A DNA stretch of 64,000 nt from Streptomyces sp. NRRL B-1140 (GTDB lineage Bacteria; Actinomycetota; Actinomycetes; Streptomycetales; Streptomycetaceae): the NCBI RefSeq assembly GCF_001280065.1, contig NZ_LGEA01000014.1, positions 1-64,000 of the forward strand. The letters are read 5' to 3'. Under the pieces are notes generated by a model. That model was not told the DNA's origin. It did not search any database and saw only the letters and a list, made by a program, of their open reading frames with translations. A program made the translations under genes and the position numbers. Shown piece by piece: positions 1 through 9,622 of the stretch (the stretch's first letter is position 1; each line of letters opens with the position of its first letter).

Positions 1-588
1 GCTGCGGCCGCCCTTGGGGGCCTGGACCGCCTCGGCCTTGGTGATCTTGCCGCCGGTCACGGTCACCCGCACCTGCACCGGCCCGTACTGCGTCTGCGCG
101 ACATCACCGGTCAGCGTCTGCGCCCCGCCGGAGCCCTGCTGGGCACCGGCCGACGCCTTCGCCTTGTCCAGGGCGGACTGGAGGGACTTCTTGTAGCCGG
201 CGCTGGTGTACGTGGCGCCCGACACCGCGTCGATCTCCGCGCTCTGCGCCGCGACCGCCGCCTGGTTGAGGCGGGGGACCGAGTCGGCGGTGATCTGGTC
301 GCTGCGGCCGCCCTTGGGGGCCTGGACCGCCTCCGCCTGGGTGATCTTGCCGTTGCTCATGGTCAGGCGGACCTGCACCGCGCCGTACTGCGTCTGCGCC
401 GCGTCACCGGTGACCGCGCCGTTCACGCCGCCCTGCGGGGCCTGCCCGGCCGCCGCGGGCGGGGCCTGTCCCGCCGCCTGGGCGGCCCCCGGGTCGGAGG
501 CCGGCTTCAGGGACAGCAGCAGCACGATCCCGGAGACGGTGGCTGCGCCGGCGAGCACGGCACGCCGGACGGGGTGAGACTTCCTCAT
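1..588 (-). CDS. Tandem FMN-binding domain protein, C-terminus cut by window edge
   Basis: About 196 residues are visible. An N-terminal signal/anchor segment (MRKSHPVRRAVLAGAATV) is followed by an Ala/Gly/Pro linker and a full FMN_bind domain with the flavinylation-type motif DAVSGATYTS; a second, near-identical domain begins before the sequence runs out. In this family FMN is attached covalently to the Thr of the SGATxT motif by ApbE, outside the membrane. The ATG lies 43 bp downstream of the ferric-reductase-like gene on the same strand, so the two are probably co-transcribed and pass electrons from NAD(P)H through the membrane to an external flavin. The domain duplication is visible at DNA level, because positions 1-33 and 301-333 are almost the same. 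No ApbE gene lies in the window. Family call firm; function inferred. Confidence 0.85.
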   Translation of the reverse strand, partial: MRKSHPVRRAVLAGAATVSGIVLLLSLKPASDPGAAQAAGQAPPAAAGQAPQGGVNGAVTGDAAQTQYGAVQVRLTMSNGKITQAEAVQAPKGGRSDQITADSVPRLNQAAVAAQSAEIDAVSGATYTSAGYKKSLQSALDKAKASAGAQQGSGGAQTLTGDVAQTQYGPVQVRVTVTGGKITKAEAVQAPKGGRS

Positions 589-631
589 CGTTTCCCAAAC
601 TCCTGAAAAAGGGCCGTTGGTGTCCCGTCGC

Positions 632-2014
632 TCACATCTCGAACGACTCGTGATGGATGCGGCGGGCGGGTACTCCCGCTCCGCGCAGTGCCTCGTAGAC
701 CGACTGCGCGAAACCGGGCGGCCCGCACATGAAGACGTCGTGGTCGCCGATGTCCGGGATCTTCCGCTGGAGGGACTCCGCGGAGATGTCCGGGCGTTCG
801 CCCTCCGGGCTGTTGACCGCGTACATCAACCGGGCGCCGCGCTCGTCGGCGATCTTGGCGAGTTCGCCCCACAGCGCCAGGTCCTGGGTGGTGTTGGCCC
901 GGTAGAGAAGGGTGATGTCACCGGACGCGCCGGGCAGCGTCTCGAACAGCGCACGCATCGGCGTGATGCCGACACCACCCGCGACCAGCAGGACCTTGCC
1001 ACGGCTGCGGCGCTGCGCGGTCATCGCCCCGTACGGGCCCTCGGCCCACACCTTGGTGCCGGGCTCGAGGTCCCGCAGCCGGGAGGTGTGGTCACCGATC
1101 GCCTTGACCGTGATGCGCAGCATGTCCGGACGGGGGGCCGCCGACAGCGAGTACGGGTGGGAACTGAAGCGCATGCCCGGCGCCTTGAACCGCCAGCGGA
1201 AGAAGTGCCCGGCCTCCGCGCCCATCCGGTGCAGCTTGCGCCCGCTGATCAGTACGGACACGATTCCCGGAGTCTCCTCGATGACCGCCGCGACGCGCAT
1301 GCGGTGTCGCAGGTTCAGCCGGATGGGGGTGAGGATCCGGTACCAGACGACCAGCGCGGTCACCACGCCGTACAGCCCGTACCAGAAGGTCTTCGCGGCC
1401 GGCTCGACGGCGAACTCGTTGCCGGTCGTGATCTGGTGCCAGAACGTCATGTACACCGAGGCGTACGTGAGCAGGTGCACGTGGTACCAGGTGTCGTAGC
1501 CGATGAGGCGGCGCACGCCGCCGATCGACAGGATCCCGATGAGGAACAGCAGGCCCGTGCCGATGGCGGCCTTGCCCATGTCCGGCAGCTGGTTGACGGA
1601 GTCCACCGTCTGCTGGACGACGTCACCGAGCCCCTTGCCCGCCTGGAGCGCGTAGCCCCACATGGTGAGGAAGACGTGGGCCAGCACCAGACAGAGCGTG
1701 TAACGGCCGGTCATGGCGTGCCAGCGCGCCACCCGGTCGGTTCCCACCCGGCGCTCCAGCGCGGGCACCCGGGCCATCTGGAGCACCACCAGCGCCATGA
1801 GGTAGCCGGCGAGCAGACCGGTGATCCGGCCCGCGGCCAGGATCTTGCTCGTGTTGTCGGCGAGGGACGGTGTGTTGTCCCACCACAGCCACAGCACGGC
1901 CGCCGCACCGGCCCACAGGGCGATCAGCAGCGGAACGGCCGGGGAGCGGCGCGGGCGGATGCGGCGCATCGTCTGGCGGCGGGCGGCACGTCCGCCTGCG
2001 AGCGTGGTGGTCAC
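632..2014 (-). CDS. Ferric-reductase-like transmembrane FAD/NAD(P)H oxidoreductase
   Basis: The 460-residue protein has an N-terminal ferric-reductase-type membrane domain with several histidines in helices (candidate haem ligands, e.g. LAHVFL and VHLLTY). A cytoplasmic ferredoxin-reductase module follows, with an FAD site (HPYSLS), a nucleotide-binding glycine motif (GGVGITPMRALFE) and a terminal CGPPGF motif. It should move electrons from NAD(P)H via FAD and haem across the membrane. The start is GTG at 2014 because GGAGGA lies just upstream; the longer open frame to 2065 has no such site. The downstream FMN-binding protein is the likely electron acceptor. The physiological terminal acceptor cannot be told from the sequence. 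Confidence 0.88.
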   Translation of the reverse strand: MTTTLAGGRAARRQTMRRIRPRRSPAVPLLIALWAGAAAVLWLWWDNTPSLADNTSKILAAGRITGLLAGYLMALVVLQMARVPALERRVGTDRVARWHAMTGRYTLCLVLAHVFLTMWGYALQAGKGLGDVVQQTVDSVNQLPDMGKAAIGTGLLFLIGILSIGGVRRLIGYDTWYHVHLLTYASVYMTFWHQITTGNEFAVEPAAKTFWYGLYGVVTALVVWYRILTPIRLNLRHRMRVAAVIEETPGIVSVLISGRKLHRMGAEAGHFFRWRFKAPGMRFSSHPYSLSAAPRPDMLRITVKAIGDHTSRLRDLEPGTKVWAEGPYGAMTAQRRSRGKVLLVAGGVGITPMRALFETLPGASGDITLLYRANTTQDLALWGELAKIADERGARLMYAVNSPEGERPDISAESLQRKIPDIGDHDVFMCGPPGFAQSVYEALRGAGVPARRIHHESFEM

Positions 2015-2139
2015 GGTTCCTCCGTGGGGACTTGACCCTTGGCCCACAGATACGGACCGCGACACAGGAGTGTTCAGTCGTGCACCGGGTCGCGTCCGGG
2101 CAGGAGTGACCGCCGGTCGCGCTCACGCGCCTCCCTCCA

Positions 2140-2838
2140 TCACAGGCGGGTGACGGCCGTGCTCCCGCTCCGCGTGCCCACGGCGATGTGCGGCCGCCGC
2201 GCGGGATCGGCCCACACGAGGATCCGCCGCATCGCCTTCTCGGACACGGAGACGCAACCGGCCGTCGCCCCCCGGCCGTTGACGTGGAGGAAGATGCCCG
2301 CACCGCGCCCCCGGACGGGCCGCTCGTAGTTGAAGCCGATGACGAGCGCGTGCGCGTACTGCGCGGAGTAGGTGATCAGGTGCTCGGACTCGGCGGCCCG
2401 GCAGTCGGCCGCACGCGGCTCGCTCCAGCGGTTGTAGGACCGGGAGCCGTTGTCCTGGCACCACCAGGAATCCTGGCGCACCCGGCGGTAGGTGTACGCC
2501 GTCCCGCGCGGCGCGGCCTTGATGCCGAAGGCGTACGGCAGGTGGTAGAGGCCGGTGGGTGTGGTGTTCGTGCCCTGCTTGCGGGTGGCGCCCGCGGCGA
2601 GTCCGTTCGCTCCGAAACGGGCGGGGGCGGAGCCCCTCTTCACCCAGCGCCCGTCCTCGCGGTCCCACCAGGTGACCGTGCCCGTCGTCGAGGCCCGCTT
2701 CGGGGCCACCGCGGTGATCAGCTGGGTGCCGCCGCCTGTGTCCGCCATCCGGGCCGGCAGCGGCGGCGCGGGGGCGGCCGGCCCGGCGCCGAGCGCGAGC
2801 AGGGAGGAGACGGCGAGGGCGACGGCACCGGGGCGCAT
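2140..2838 (-). CDS. Secreted L,D-transpeptidase (YkuD)-like protein
   Basis: The 232-residue protein has a clear signal peptide (MRPGAVALAVSSLLALGAG, cleavage near residues 20-25). Its C-terminal half carries HVNGRGATAGCVSVSEKAM, the HxxGx(n)GC(V/I)S pattern of the YkuD/L,D-transpeptidase fold, with the Cys as expected nucleophile. The family makes 3-3 cross-links in peptidoglycan or cleaves related bonds. The middle region is rich in Trp and Tyr (DSWWCQDNGSRSYNRW), as in the Streptomyces subgroup usually annotated only as L,D-transpeptidase family protein. It is 3 bp from the next gene upstream on the same strand (PPOX-fold protein), so the two may share a transcript. Substrate not determined. 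Confidence 0.85.
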   Translation of the reverse strand: MRPGAVALAVSSLLALGAGPAAPAPPLPARMADTGGGTQLITAVAPKRASTTGTVTWWDREDGRWVKRGSAPARFGANGLAAGATRKQGTNTTPTGLYHLPYAFGIKAAPRGTAYTYRRVRQDSWWCQDNGSRSYNRWSEPRAADCRAAESEHLITYSAQYAHALVIGFNYERPVRGRGAGIFLHVNGRGATAGCVSVSEKAMRRILVWADPARRPHIAVGTRSGSTAVTRL

Positions 2839-2841
2839 GCC

Positions 2842-3429
2842 TCAGACGGTAGAGGGCGGCAGCGGCAGCGGCAGCCCGGGTAGTCCGTCCAGGCTGGTGG
2901 CGATGTGCTCCTTCTTGCCGAAGTACGCGTTGAGCGAGGCGTCGTCCTCCCGGGCGAACCGCTTGCCGTGCAGGTCCCGGTCCTCCTCGTACGCCATGAA
3001 GGGGACGCCGTAGCCGCAGGTGTCGCGGACGAGTTCGGCGGTGACGACGATGATCGCGCGCAGGCCGTGCCGCGCCGGGTCGATGTCCGGGAAGTGCGCG
3101 AGCAGTCCCCGGAAGCGGGGGTCGTCACGGAAGACCGGCTCGCCCCTGCCGTGCACGCGGACGATGTTCGGCGGGCCCTGGAAGGCGCACCACATCAGTG
3201 TGATCCGCCCGTTCTCCCGCAGATGGGCGATGGTCTCGGCGTTGGAACCGGCGAAATCGAGGTAGGCCACCGTGAGCTCGTCGAGCACCGCGAAGGAGCC
3301 CGTGAGGCCCTTGGGGGAGAGGTTGACGGTGCCGTCGGCGGCCAGGGGCGCGGTGGCGGTGAAGAAGACCGGCTGTGCCTCGATGAAGGCGCGGAGCCGG
3401 CCGTCTATGCGCTCATAGGTCTTTCCCAT
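2842..3429 (-). CDS. Pyridoxamine 5'-phosphate oxidase-fold protein
   Basis: The 195-residue cytoplasmic protein has the split-barrel flavin/F420-binding fold. An N-terminal segment (VFFTATAPLAADGTVNLSPKG) and a following strand with NAETIAHLRENGRITLMWC are typical of the group that includes general stress protein 26 and the many Streptomyces PPOX proteins. These enzymes bind FMN, F420 or haem and usually reduce or sense small molecules; the cofactor cannot be decided from sequence alone. The start ATG at 3429 gives MGKTYERIDGRL, the usual N-terminus of the group. It probably leads a short unit with the downstream transpeptidase-like gene. Confidence 0.85.
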   Translation of the reverse strand: MGKTYERIDGRLRAFIEAQPVFFTATAPLAADGTVNLSPKGLTGSFAVLDELTVAYLDFAGSNAETIAHLRENGRITLMWCAFQGPPNIVRVHGRGEPVFRDDPRFRGLLAHFPDIDPARHGLRAIIVVTAELVRDTCGYGVPFMAYEEDRDLHGKRFAREDDASLNAYFGKKEHIATSLDGLPGLPLPLPPSTV

Positions 3430-3473
3430 GTCGAACGATTATGACCGCATATCTTTTGGCCGTCTAAGGAATA

Positions 3474-3504
3474 GCGGGGTCCGGTCACCTCTGCCGGACC
3501 CCGC
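3474..3504 (-). terminator. Strong stem-loop, probable terminator of the 3570-4448 gene
   Basis: Perfect 11-bp arms GCGGGGTCCGG and CCGGACCCCGC surround a 9-nt loop. It lies 66 bp past the stop codon of the minus-strand secreted-protein gene. No U-tract, as is common in Streptomyces. Confidence 0.7.
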
Positions 3505-3519
3505 GTGCGGACGTCTGCC

Positions 3520-3556
3520 GTGGCCGCCCCGGCCGGCGCTCCCACGGGGCGGCCAC
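3520..3556 (-). terminator. Second stem-loop of a tandem terminator
   Basis: Perfect 12-bp arms GTGGCCGCCCCG and CGGGGCGGCCAC with a 13-nt loop, between the stop codon at 3570 and the stem-loop at 3474-3504. The two hairpins in series suggest tight insulation of the secreted-protein gene from the PPOX gene. Confidence 0.6.
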
Positions 3557-3569
3557 AGCACCTGTCACC

Positions 3570-4448
3570 TCACTTGTTGAGGGTGCAGGCGGCCAGGGAG
3601 TCCAGGCCCTGGGGCTTTGCGGCGGTGCGGCCGATGGCGGTGGCGATGCGGTTGACGGTCGAGACGCGCTTGTCCTTGAGGGGGCCGAGGATGGCGTTCT
3701 GGACGAAGTTGGGGCCGCCCTGGCCGACGGTGTTCACCAGACGGGTGTTGGCTTCCCGGATCTGGGTGTCGAGGAGGGCGAGGTTGCGGTCGACCTCGGC
3801 CTTGGCGGAGGCGGGGACCGCCGGGAGCTTGGAGCGGACGTCCGGGCAGGTGATCGTGCCGGCGGCGGCGTTGCCGGCATTGCCCGCATTCCCGGCGTTG
3901 CCCGCATTCCCGGCGTTGCCCGCATTCCCGGCGTTACCCGCGTTGCCCTTGTTGCCGCCGGCCTGCGGCTTGCCGGCCGCGCCGCCGCCCGCGTTGGTGC
4001 CCGCGCCGTTCAGCGTGCAGCCGGCCAGGGCGTCCAGGCCCTGGGGCTTGGCGGCGGTGCGGCCGATGGCGGTGGCGATGCGGTTGACGGTCGCGACGCG
4101 CTTGTCCTTGAGGGGGCCGAGGATGGCGTTCTGGACGAAGTTGGGGCCGCCCTGGCCGACGGTGTCGACCAGGCGCTTGTTGGCCTCCTGGATCTGCGTG
4201 TTGAGCAGAGCGAGGTTGCGGTCGACCTCGGCCTTGGCGGAGGCGGGGACCGCCGGGAGCTTGGAGCGGACGTCCGGGCACGTGATGGTGCCGGGGCCCG
4301 CCAGCGTCCGGGCGTTCTTGGCCCCGCTGTCGGGCGACTCCCCGGCGAGGGCGAAACCGGCGATGACCGTGCCGGACAGAGCCACCGCGGCGGCGCCGCC
4401 GATGAACGTGACGCGACGCTTGTTGTACTTCGGAAGAGCCCTGGACAT
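3570..4448 (-). CDS. Secreted protein with two near-identical domains joined by an Asn-Ala-Gly repeat linker
   Basis: The 292-residue protein starts with a basic region and hydrophobic segment (TFIGGAAAVALSGTVIAGFAL), so it is exported. Two copies of a roughly 95-residue helical domain follow, each beginning GTITCPDVRSKLPAVP and ending in a Cys near the C-terminus (GCTLN or ACTLN); each copy thus has two Cys that could form a disulphide. A linker made of about nine NAG triplets joins them. I do not recognise a named family. High domain identity (only a few substitutions such as NTQIQEANK against DTQIREANT) points to recent duplication or gene conversion. The gene is divergent from argH and ends at tandem terminator hairpins. 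A cell-surface or spore-associated role is only a guess. Confidence 0.85.
   Translation of the reverse strand: MSRALPKYNKRRVTFIGGAAAVALSGTVIAGFALAGESPDSGAKNARTLAGPGTITCPDVRSKLPAVPASAKAEVDRNLALLNTQIQEANKRLVDTVGQGGPNFVQNAILGPLKDKRVATVNRIATAIGRTAAKPQGLDALAGCTLNGAGTNAGGGAAGKPQAGGNKGNAGNAGNAGNAGNAGNAGNAGNAGNAAAGTITCPDVRSKLPAVPASAKAEVDRNLALLDTQIREANTRLVNTVGQGGPNFVQNAILGPLKDKRVSTVNRIATAIGRTAAKPQGLDSLAACTLNK
3848..3960. repeat. Tandem short repeat encoding (Asn-Ala-Gly)n
   Basis: On the plus strand the units alternate between gcattcccggcgttgccc and close variants, an 18-bp period covering two NAG triplets. It encodes the flexible linker of the secreted two-domain protein. Such an array is expected to vary in copy number between strains. 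Confidence 0.85.
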
Positions 4449-4525
4449 GCGGATGCCTCACTAGGGAGTCGGAGTGTCGTCGGTGTCGTAACGCGGCGCC
4501 TGCGTTCGGCGAGAGGTACGGGTAA

Positions 4526-6115
<1,590 letters not shown>

Positions 6116-6121
6116 GAGGCA

Positions 6122-6154
6122 CGCCCCCTCAGGGGTGCGGGGAACTGCGCGACC
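6122..6154 (+). repeat. Dispersed intergenic repeat, copy 1
   Basis: Contains CCCCTCAGGGGTGCGGGG followed by AACTGCGCGACC, starting 6 bp past the argH stop. Near-identical copies occur at 9429-9473, 9514-9546 and 12998-13034, all in the same orientation and all just after plus-strand stop codons. The CCCC/GGGG part can form a hairpin, so the element may act as a terminator. Confidence 0.75.
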
Positions 6155-6269
6155 AGCCGCACACATCCCGCACCCGCCGAAACACCGCACGTCCCGAGCT
6201 CCGAGGCGAAGGTCGTCGCGGGTTACGTTGAGTCGAAGCCGAACCGGAGCCGACCGAACGGAGCCCGCG

Positions 6270-7241
6270 ATGCCCTTCGCCCGCCTGGCCACCGCGACCA
6301 CCCCCACCTGCCACATCGGCCTCGGCCTCGCCGCCGTAGGGCGCCCCGGCTACATCAATCTCGGCCGGGACGAAGACCTCCCCTCGGAGCGCACGGTCGA
6401 CGCCCTGCGGGAACGCACCCACGAACTCCTCGACGCCGCCTACGCCCAGGGCGTCCGCTATTTCGACGCGGCCCGCTCCTACGGCCGCTCCGAGGAGTTC
6501 CTCGCGGACTGGCTGAAGGACAGGCCCGGCCTCGACGACATCGTCGTGGGCAGCAAGTGGGGTTACACCTACACCGCCGACTGGTCCACCGACGCCGAGA
6601 AGCACGAGGTCAAGGACCACACCCTCGCCACCTACGAACGGCAGCGCGCGGAGAGCGACGCCCTGCTCGGCGACCGGCTCGACCTCTACCAGATCCATTC
6701 GGTCACCCCGGACAGCCCGGCCCTCACCGACAAGCAACTGCACGCGCGGCTCGCGGAAGCCGCCGCCCAGGGCCTCACCGTCGGGTTCTCCACCAGCGGC
6801 CCCGCCCAGGCGGACGCGATCCGCGCCGCCCTCGCCGTGACCGTCGACGGCGAACCCCTCTTCCGGACCGTGCAGTCCACGTACAACGTGCTGGAGACCT
6901 CCGCGGCGCCCGCCCTCGCCGAGGCCCACGACGCCGGACTCACCGTGATCGTGAAGGAGGGCATGGCCAACGGCCGGCTCGCCGGGCCGCACGCCCCGGA
7001 CCTCGTACGGGAGATCGCCGAGCGCTCCGGGCTCGGCTGCGACGCCGTAGCCCTGGCCGTCATCCTGCGGCAGCCCTGGGCCGGTGTCGTCCTGTCCGGC
7101 GCGGCCACCACCAACCAGCTCGCCTCGAACCTGCACGCGGCCGTGGTCGACCTCGACGACGACCAGCTGACCCGCCTCGCCACGCTGGTGGAGGAGCCGC
7201 ACGCGTACTGGCAGCGGCGCGCGCAACTGCCCTGGCACTGA
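6270..7241 (+). CDS. Aldo/keto reductase
   Basis: The 323-residue protein belongs to the aldo/keto reductase superfamily, NADPH-dependent carbonyl reductases with a TIM barrel. The catalytic tetrad region is visible: FDAARSYGRSEEFLADW carries the Asp and Tyr, and VVGSKWGYTY the Lys. The usual conserved His follows in DLYQIHSVTPDSP. The start ATG at 6270 follows a GGAG and gives MPFARLATATTPTCHIGLG; the longer frame back to 6135 overlaps the repeat after argH. It stands alone between argH and the efflux pair. Physiological substrate unknown. Confidence 0.92.
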   Translation: MPFARLATATTPTCHIGLGLAAVGRPGYINLGRDEDLPSERTVDALRERTHELLDAAYAQGVRYFDAARSYGRSEEFLADWLKDRPGLDDIVVGSKWGYTYTADWSTDAEKHEVKDHTLATYERQRAESDALLGDRLDLYQIHSVTPDSPALTDKQLHARLAEAAAQGLTVGFSTSGPAQADAIRAALAVTVDGEPLFRTVQSTYNVLETSAAPALAEAHDAGLTVIVKEGMANGRLAGPHAPDLVREIAERSGLGCDAVALAVILRQPWAGVVLSGAATTNQLASNLHAAVVDLDDDQLTRLATLVEEPHAYWQRRAQLPWH

Positions 7242-7287
7242 TCACCCCGTCACCCACAGAGTGCGGCCGGCGTGAGTCACGCACGCA

Positions 7288-7315
7288 CCGGATGAGACAT
7301 CAGTGTCTCATCCGG
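7288..7315 (+). promoter_or_regulatory. 28-bp perfect palindrome, probable TetR operator
   Basis: Arms CCGGATGAGACA and TGTCTCATCCGG are exact inverted copies around TCAG. A further half-site TGTCTCAT lies at 7324-7331, exactly 20 bp after the right half-site, and overlaps the TetR start codon at 7330. Position just before a TetR-family gene and its efflux partner makes autorepression very likely. Confidence 0.85.
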
Positions 7316-7329
7316 GTTATGGTTGTCTC

Positions 7330-7881
7330 ATGGCTGTCGACCCCGAGCACGTGCTGCGCGCCGCCGCTGCCCTGCTGACCCGCAAATCCACCGCGACCTT
7401 GGACGAGGTCGCCAAGGCCGCCGGCATCAGCCGGGCCACACTGCACCGGCACTTCGCGGGACGTGACGCCCTCGTCCGGGCGCTGGAGGCGCTCGGCATC
7501 GCGGAGTGCGAGGCCGCCCTGGACGCGGCCCGGCTCGACGAGGGCTCGGCGAGTGACGCCGTGCGCCGACTGGTCGGGGCCATCGAGCCCGCCGCGGGGC
7601 TGCTCGCGTTCCTCTACACCGAGAACCAGCTGTTCGAAGGCGAGGAGCAGAACGCCGGCTGGGCCACGATCGACGACCGGATCTCCGCGCTGTTCCGGCG
7701 CGGCCAGCTCGGCGGTGAGTTCCGCATCGACCTCACGCCCGCCTGGCTCACCGAGGCGCTGTACGGCCTGATGGCCTCCGGCGCCTGGATGGTGCACAGC
7801 GGCAAGGGCGCCCCCAAGGACTTCCAGCACATGATCGTCGAGCTGCTGCTCGGCGGCGCGCTCAGAAGAGAGGAATCATGA
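7330..7881 (+). CDS. TetR-family transcriptional repressor
   Basis: The 183-residue regulator has an N-terminal TetR helix-turn-helix (TLDEVAKAAGISRATLHRHFAGRDALVRAL, residues about 20-50) and a variable ligand-binding domain. Start ATG at 7330 overlaps the third operator half-site and has no clear ribosome-binding site, so the message may be leaderless; a GTG at 7303 would add nine residues from inside the palindrome. The stop overlaps the next start by 4 bp (ATGA), tying it to the MFS exporter. Expected mode: it represses its own operon until an exported compound binds. The ligand is unknown. Confidence 0.92.
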   Translation: MAVDPEHVLRAAAALLTRKSTATLDEVAKAAGISRATLHRHFAGRDALVRALEALGIAECEAALDAARLDEGSASDAVRRLVGAIEPAAGLLAFLYTENQLFEGEEQNAGWATIDDRISALFRRGQLGGEFRIDLTPAWLTEALYGLMASGAWMVHSGKGAPKDFQHMIVELLLGGALRREES

Positions 7882-9410
7882 CCAGCACCCTGCAGCCGGC
7901 GAAGACCACCGAGGCGGTGGAGCGCCCGGGCCGCTGGCTCGCGCTCGGCGTCCTCGTGCTCGCCGTGCTGCTGGTGGCCGTCGACGCGACCGTCCTCGGT
8001 CTCGCGACCCCCTACATCAGCGAGGACCTGAAGCCCTCCGGCACCCAGCTGCTGTGGATCGGGGACGTCTACTCGTTCGTCATCGCCGGTCTGCTCGTGT
8101 CGATGGGCAGCCTCGGCGACCGGATCGGCCGCAAGCGGATCCTGCTGATCGGTGCCACGGCGTTCGGTGCGATATCCGTCGTCAACGCGTACGCCACCAC
8201 GCCCGAGATGATGATCTTCGCGCGGGCGCTGCTGGGCGTCGCCGGAGCGACCCTGATGCCGGCCACCCTCGCCCTGATCCGCAACCTCTTCCACGACCCG
8301 CGCGAACGCAGTCTCGCCGTCGGCATCTGGGGCGCCACCGCCTCCGCCGGCACGGCGGTCGGCCCGATCGCCGGAGGGTTCCTGCTGGAGCACTTCTGGT
8401 GGGGCTCGGTCTTCCTGATCAACCTGCCCGTGATGGCCGTCCTGGTCCTCGTCGGGATCAAGCTGCTGCCCGAGTCACGCACCGCGAACCCCGGACCCTG
8501 GGACCTGGTCAGTGTCGTGCTGTCGCTGGTCGGCATGATCGGCGTGGTGTACGCGATCAAGGAGGCCGCTTCCCACGGTTTCGGGTGGAGCACCCTGGCC
8601 GCGGGACTGCTGGGCGCCGGGGCCCTGTACGGCTTCGTCCGCCGTCAGCTCAGGCTGCCGACGCCGCTGCTGGACATGCGGCTGTTCCGGCACCGGGGCT
8701 TCAGCGGGGCGGTGCTGGCCGACCTGCTGACCATCCTCGGCCTGTCCGGACTGGTGTTCTTCCTGTCCCAGTATCTCCAACTCGTACAGGGCAGGCGCCC
8801 GTTGGAGGCCGGGCTGGCCGAGCTGCCCGCGGCCGTCGGCGCGGTGGCGGCCGGACTGGTCGCGGGGCGTGCGGCACGGCGCTTCTCCGTGCGGGCCGTC
8901 GTCTCCGGGGGCCTCGCGGCGATCGGCCTCGCGCTGGCCGTGCTCACGGTGCTCGACCGCTCCACCGGCTACCCGATGCTCGGGATCGCGCTGCTGGTGG
9001 TCGGCGTCGGCGCCGGCCTGTCGTTCACCGTGACCGCAGACGTGATCCTCTCCAGCGTGCCCAAGGAGCACGCGGGCTCCGCGTCCGCCGTGTCCGAGAC
9101 CGCGTACGAACTCGGTGCAGCGCTGGGTATCGCCGCGCTGGGCTCCATCGTGACCGGCGTCTACCGCGACTTCACCGGGCCCGCGGGCACACCGGCCGCT
9201 GCCCACGAGTCGCTGGGCGGCGCCGTCGAGGCGGCGGCCCACATGCCCGCCCACACCGCCGTTCCGATGCTGGACGCGGCCCGCACGTCGTTCGTCGACG
9301 GCCTGGCCCTGGCAGCGGGCGCGGGCGCGGCGGTCCTGCTGGCAGCGGCGGTGGCGGCGTGGTTCCTGCTACGGGGCCAGCGCCTGGAAACCTCCCCGGA
9401 CCACCCGTGA
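7878..9410 (+). CDS. MFS drug exporter, DHA2 (14-helix EmrB/QacA) type
   Basis: The 510-residue membrane protein has many hydrophobic helices and the motif A region GSLGDRIGRKRILL between helices 2 and 3. RALLGVAGATLMPATLALI and the motif C-like GPIAGGFLLEHFWWGSVFLINLP are characteristic of DHA2 drug:H+ antiporters. It is translationally coupled to the TetR repressor through a 4-bp overlap. Such pairs give inducible resistance to toxic amphiphiles or antibiotics; the substrate cannot be read from sequence. Translation is probably followed by termination at the repeat-borne hairpin at 9429-9456. Confidence 0.93.
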   Translation: MTSTLQPAKTTEAVERPGRWLALGVLVLAVLLVAVDATVLGLATPYISEDLKPSGTQLLWIGDVYSFVIAGLLVSMGSLGDRIGRKRILLIGATAFGAISVVNAYATTPEMMIFARALLGVAGATLMPATLALIRNLFHDPRERSLAVGIWGATASAGTAVGPIAGGFLLEHFWWGSVFLINLPVMAVLVLVGIKLLPESRTANPGPWDLVSVVLSLVGMIGVVYAIKEAASHGFGWSTLAAGLLGAGALYGFVRRQLRLPTPLLDMRLFRHRGFSGAVLADLLTILGLSGLVFFLSQYLQLVQGRRPLEAGLAELPAAVGAVAAGLVAGRAARRFSVRAVVSGGLAAIGLALAVLTVLDRSTGYPMLGIALLVVGVGAGLSFTVTADVILSSVPKEHAGSASAVSETAYELGAALGIAALGSIVTGVYRDFTGPAGTPAAAHESLGGAVEAAAHMPAHTAVPMLDAARTSFVDGLALAAGAGAAVLLAAAVAAWFLLRGQRLETSPDHP

Positions 9411-9428
9411 CCCGCCCGGACGAAACAA

Positions 9429-9473
9429 CGCCCCTGAGGTCCTGCCCTCAGGGGCGCCGGGAACTGCGCGACC
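9429..9473 (+). terminator. Hairpin of dispersed repeat copy 2, probable terminator of the efflux operon
   Basis: CGCCCCTGAGG (9429-9439) and CCTCAGGGGCG (9446-9456) form a perfect 11-bp stem with a 6-nt loop, 18 bp past the MFS stop. The right arm continues into the shared GGGAACTGCGCGACC tail. A second, slightly diverged unit begins about 69 bp further on. Confidence 0.7.
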
Positions 9474-9513
9474 TCGGGCACAGGGCTGCACGCGGCCACG
9501 CCCTGCAGGTCAT

Positions 9514-9546
9514 GCCCTCAGGGGCGCGGGGAACTGCGCGACCAAC
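9514..9546 (+). repeat. Dispersed intergenic repeat, copy 3
   Basis: GCCCTCAGGGGCGCGGGG followed by AACTGCGCGACC, in tandem with copy 2 at a spacing of about 69 bp. The left arm of the hairpin (CCCTGCAGG at 9501-9509) has diverged and pairs only partly. Confidence 0.75.
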
Positions 9547-9622
9547 CCCCACGACCCGCAGCCGCCCACGGCCCCCAGCAGCCCGAGCCCGCCCACCAGA
9601 GCAAGCCCACGCCCGACAAGAA

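Noticed and set aside
617..2035. 472-residue plus-strand frame opposite the ferric-reductase-like gene
   Set aside because: Arg/His/Gly-rich antisense shadow; the minus strand has FAD and NAD(P) motifs.
3848..3960. CRISPR-like array
   Set aside because: Short units with no unique spacers; they are in-frame coding repeats (Asn-Ala-Gly).
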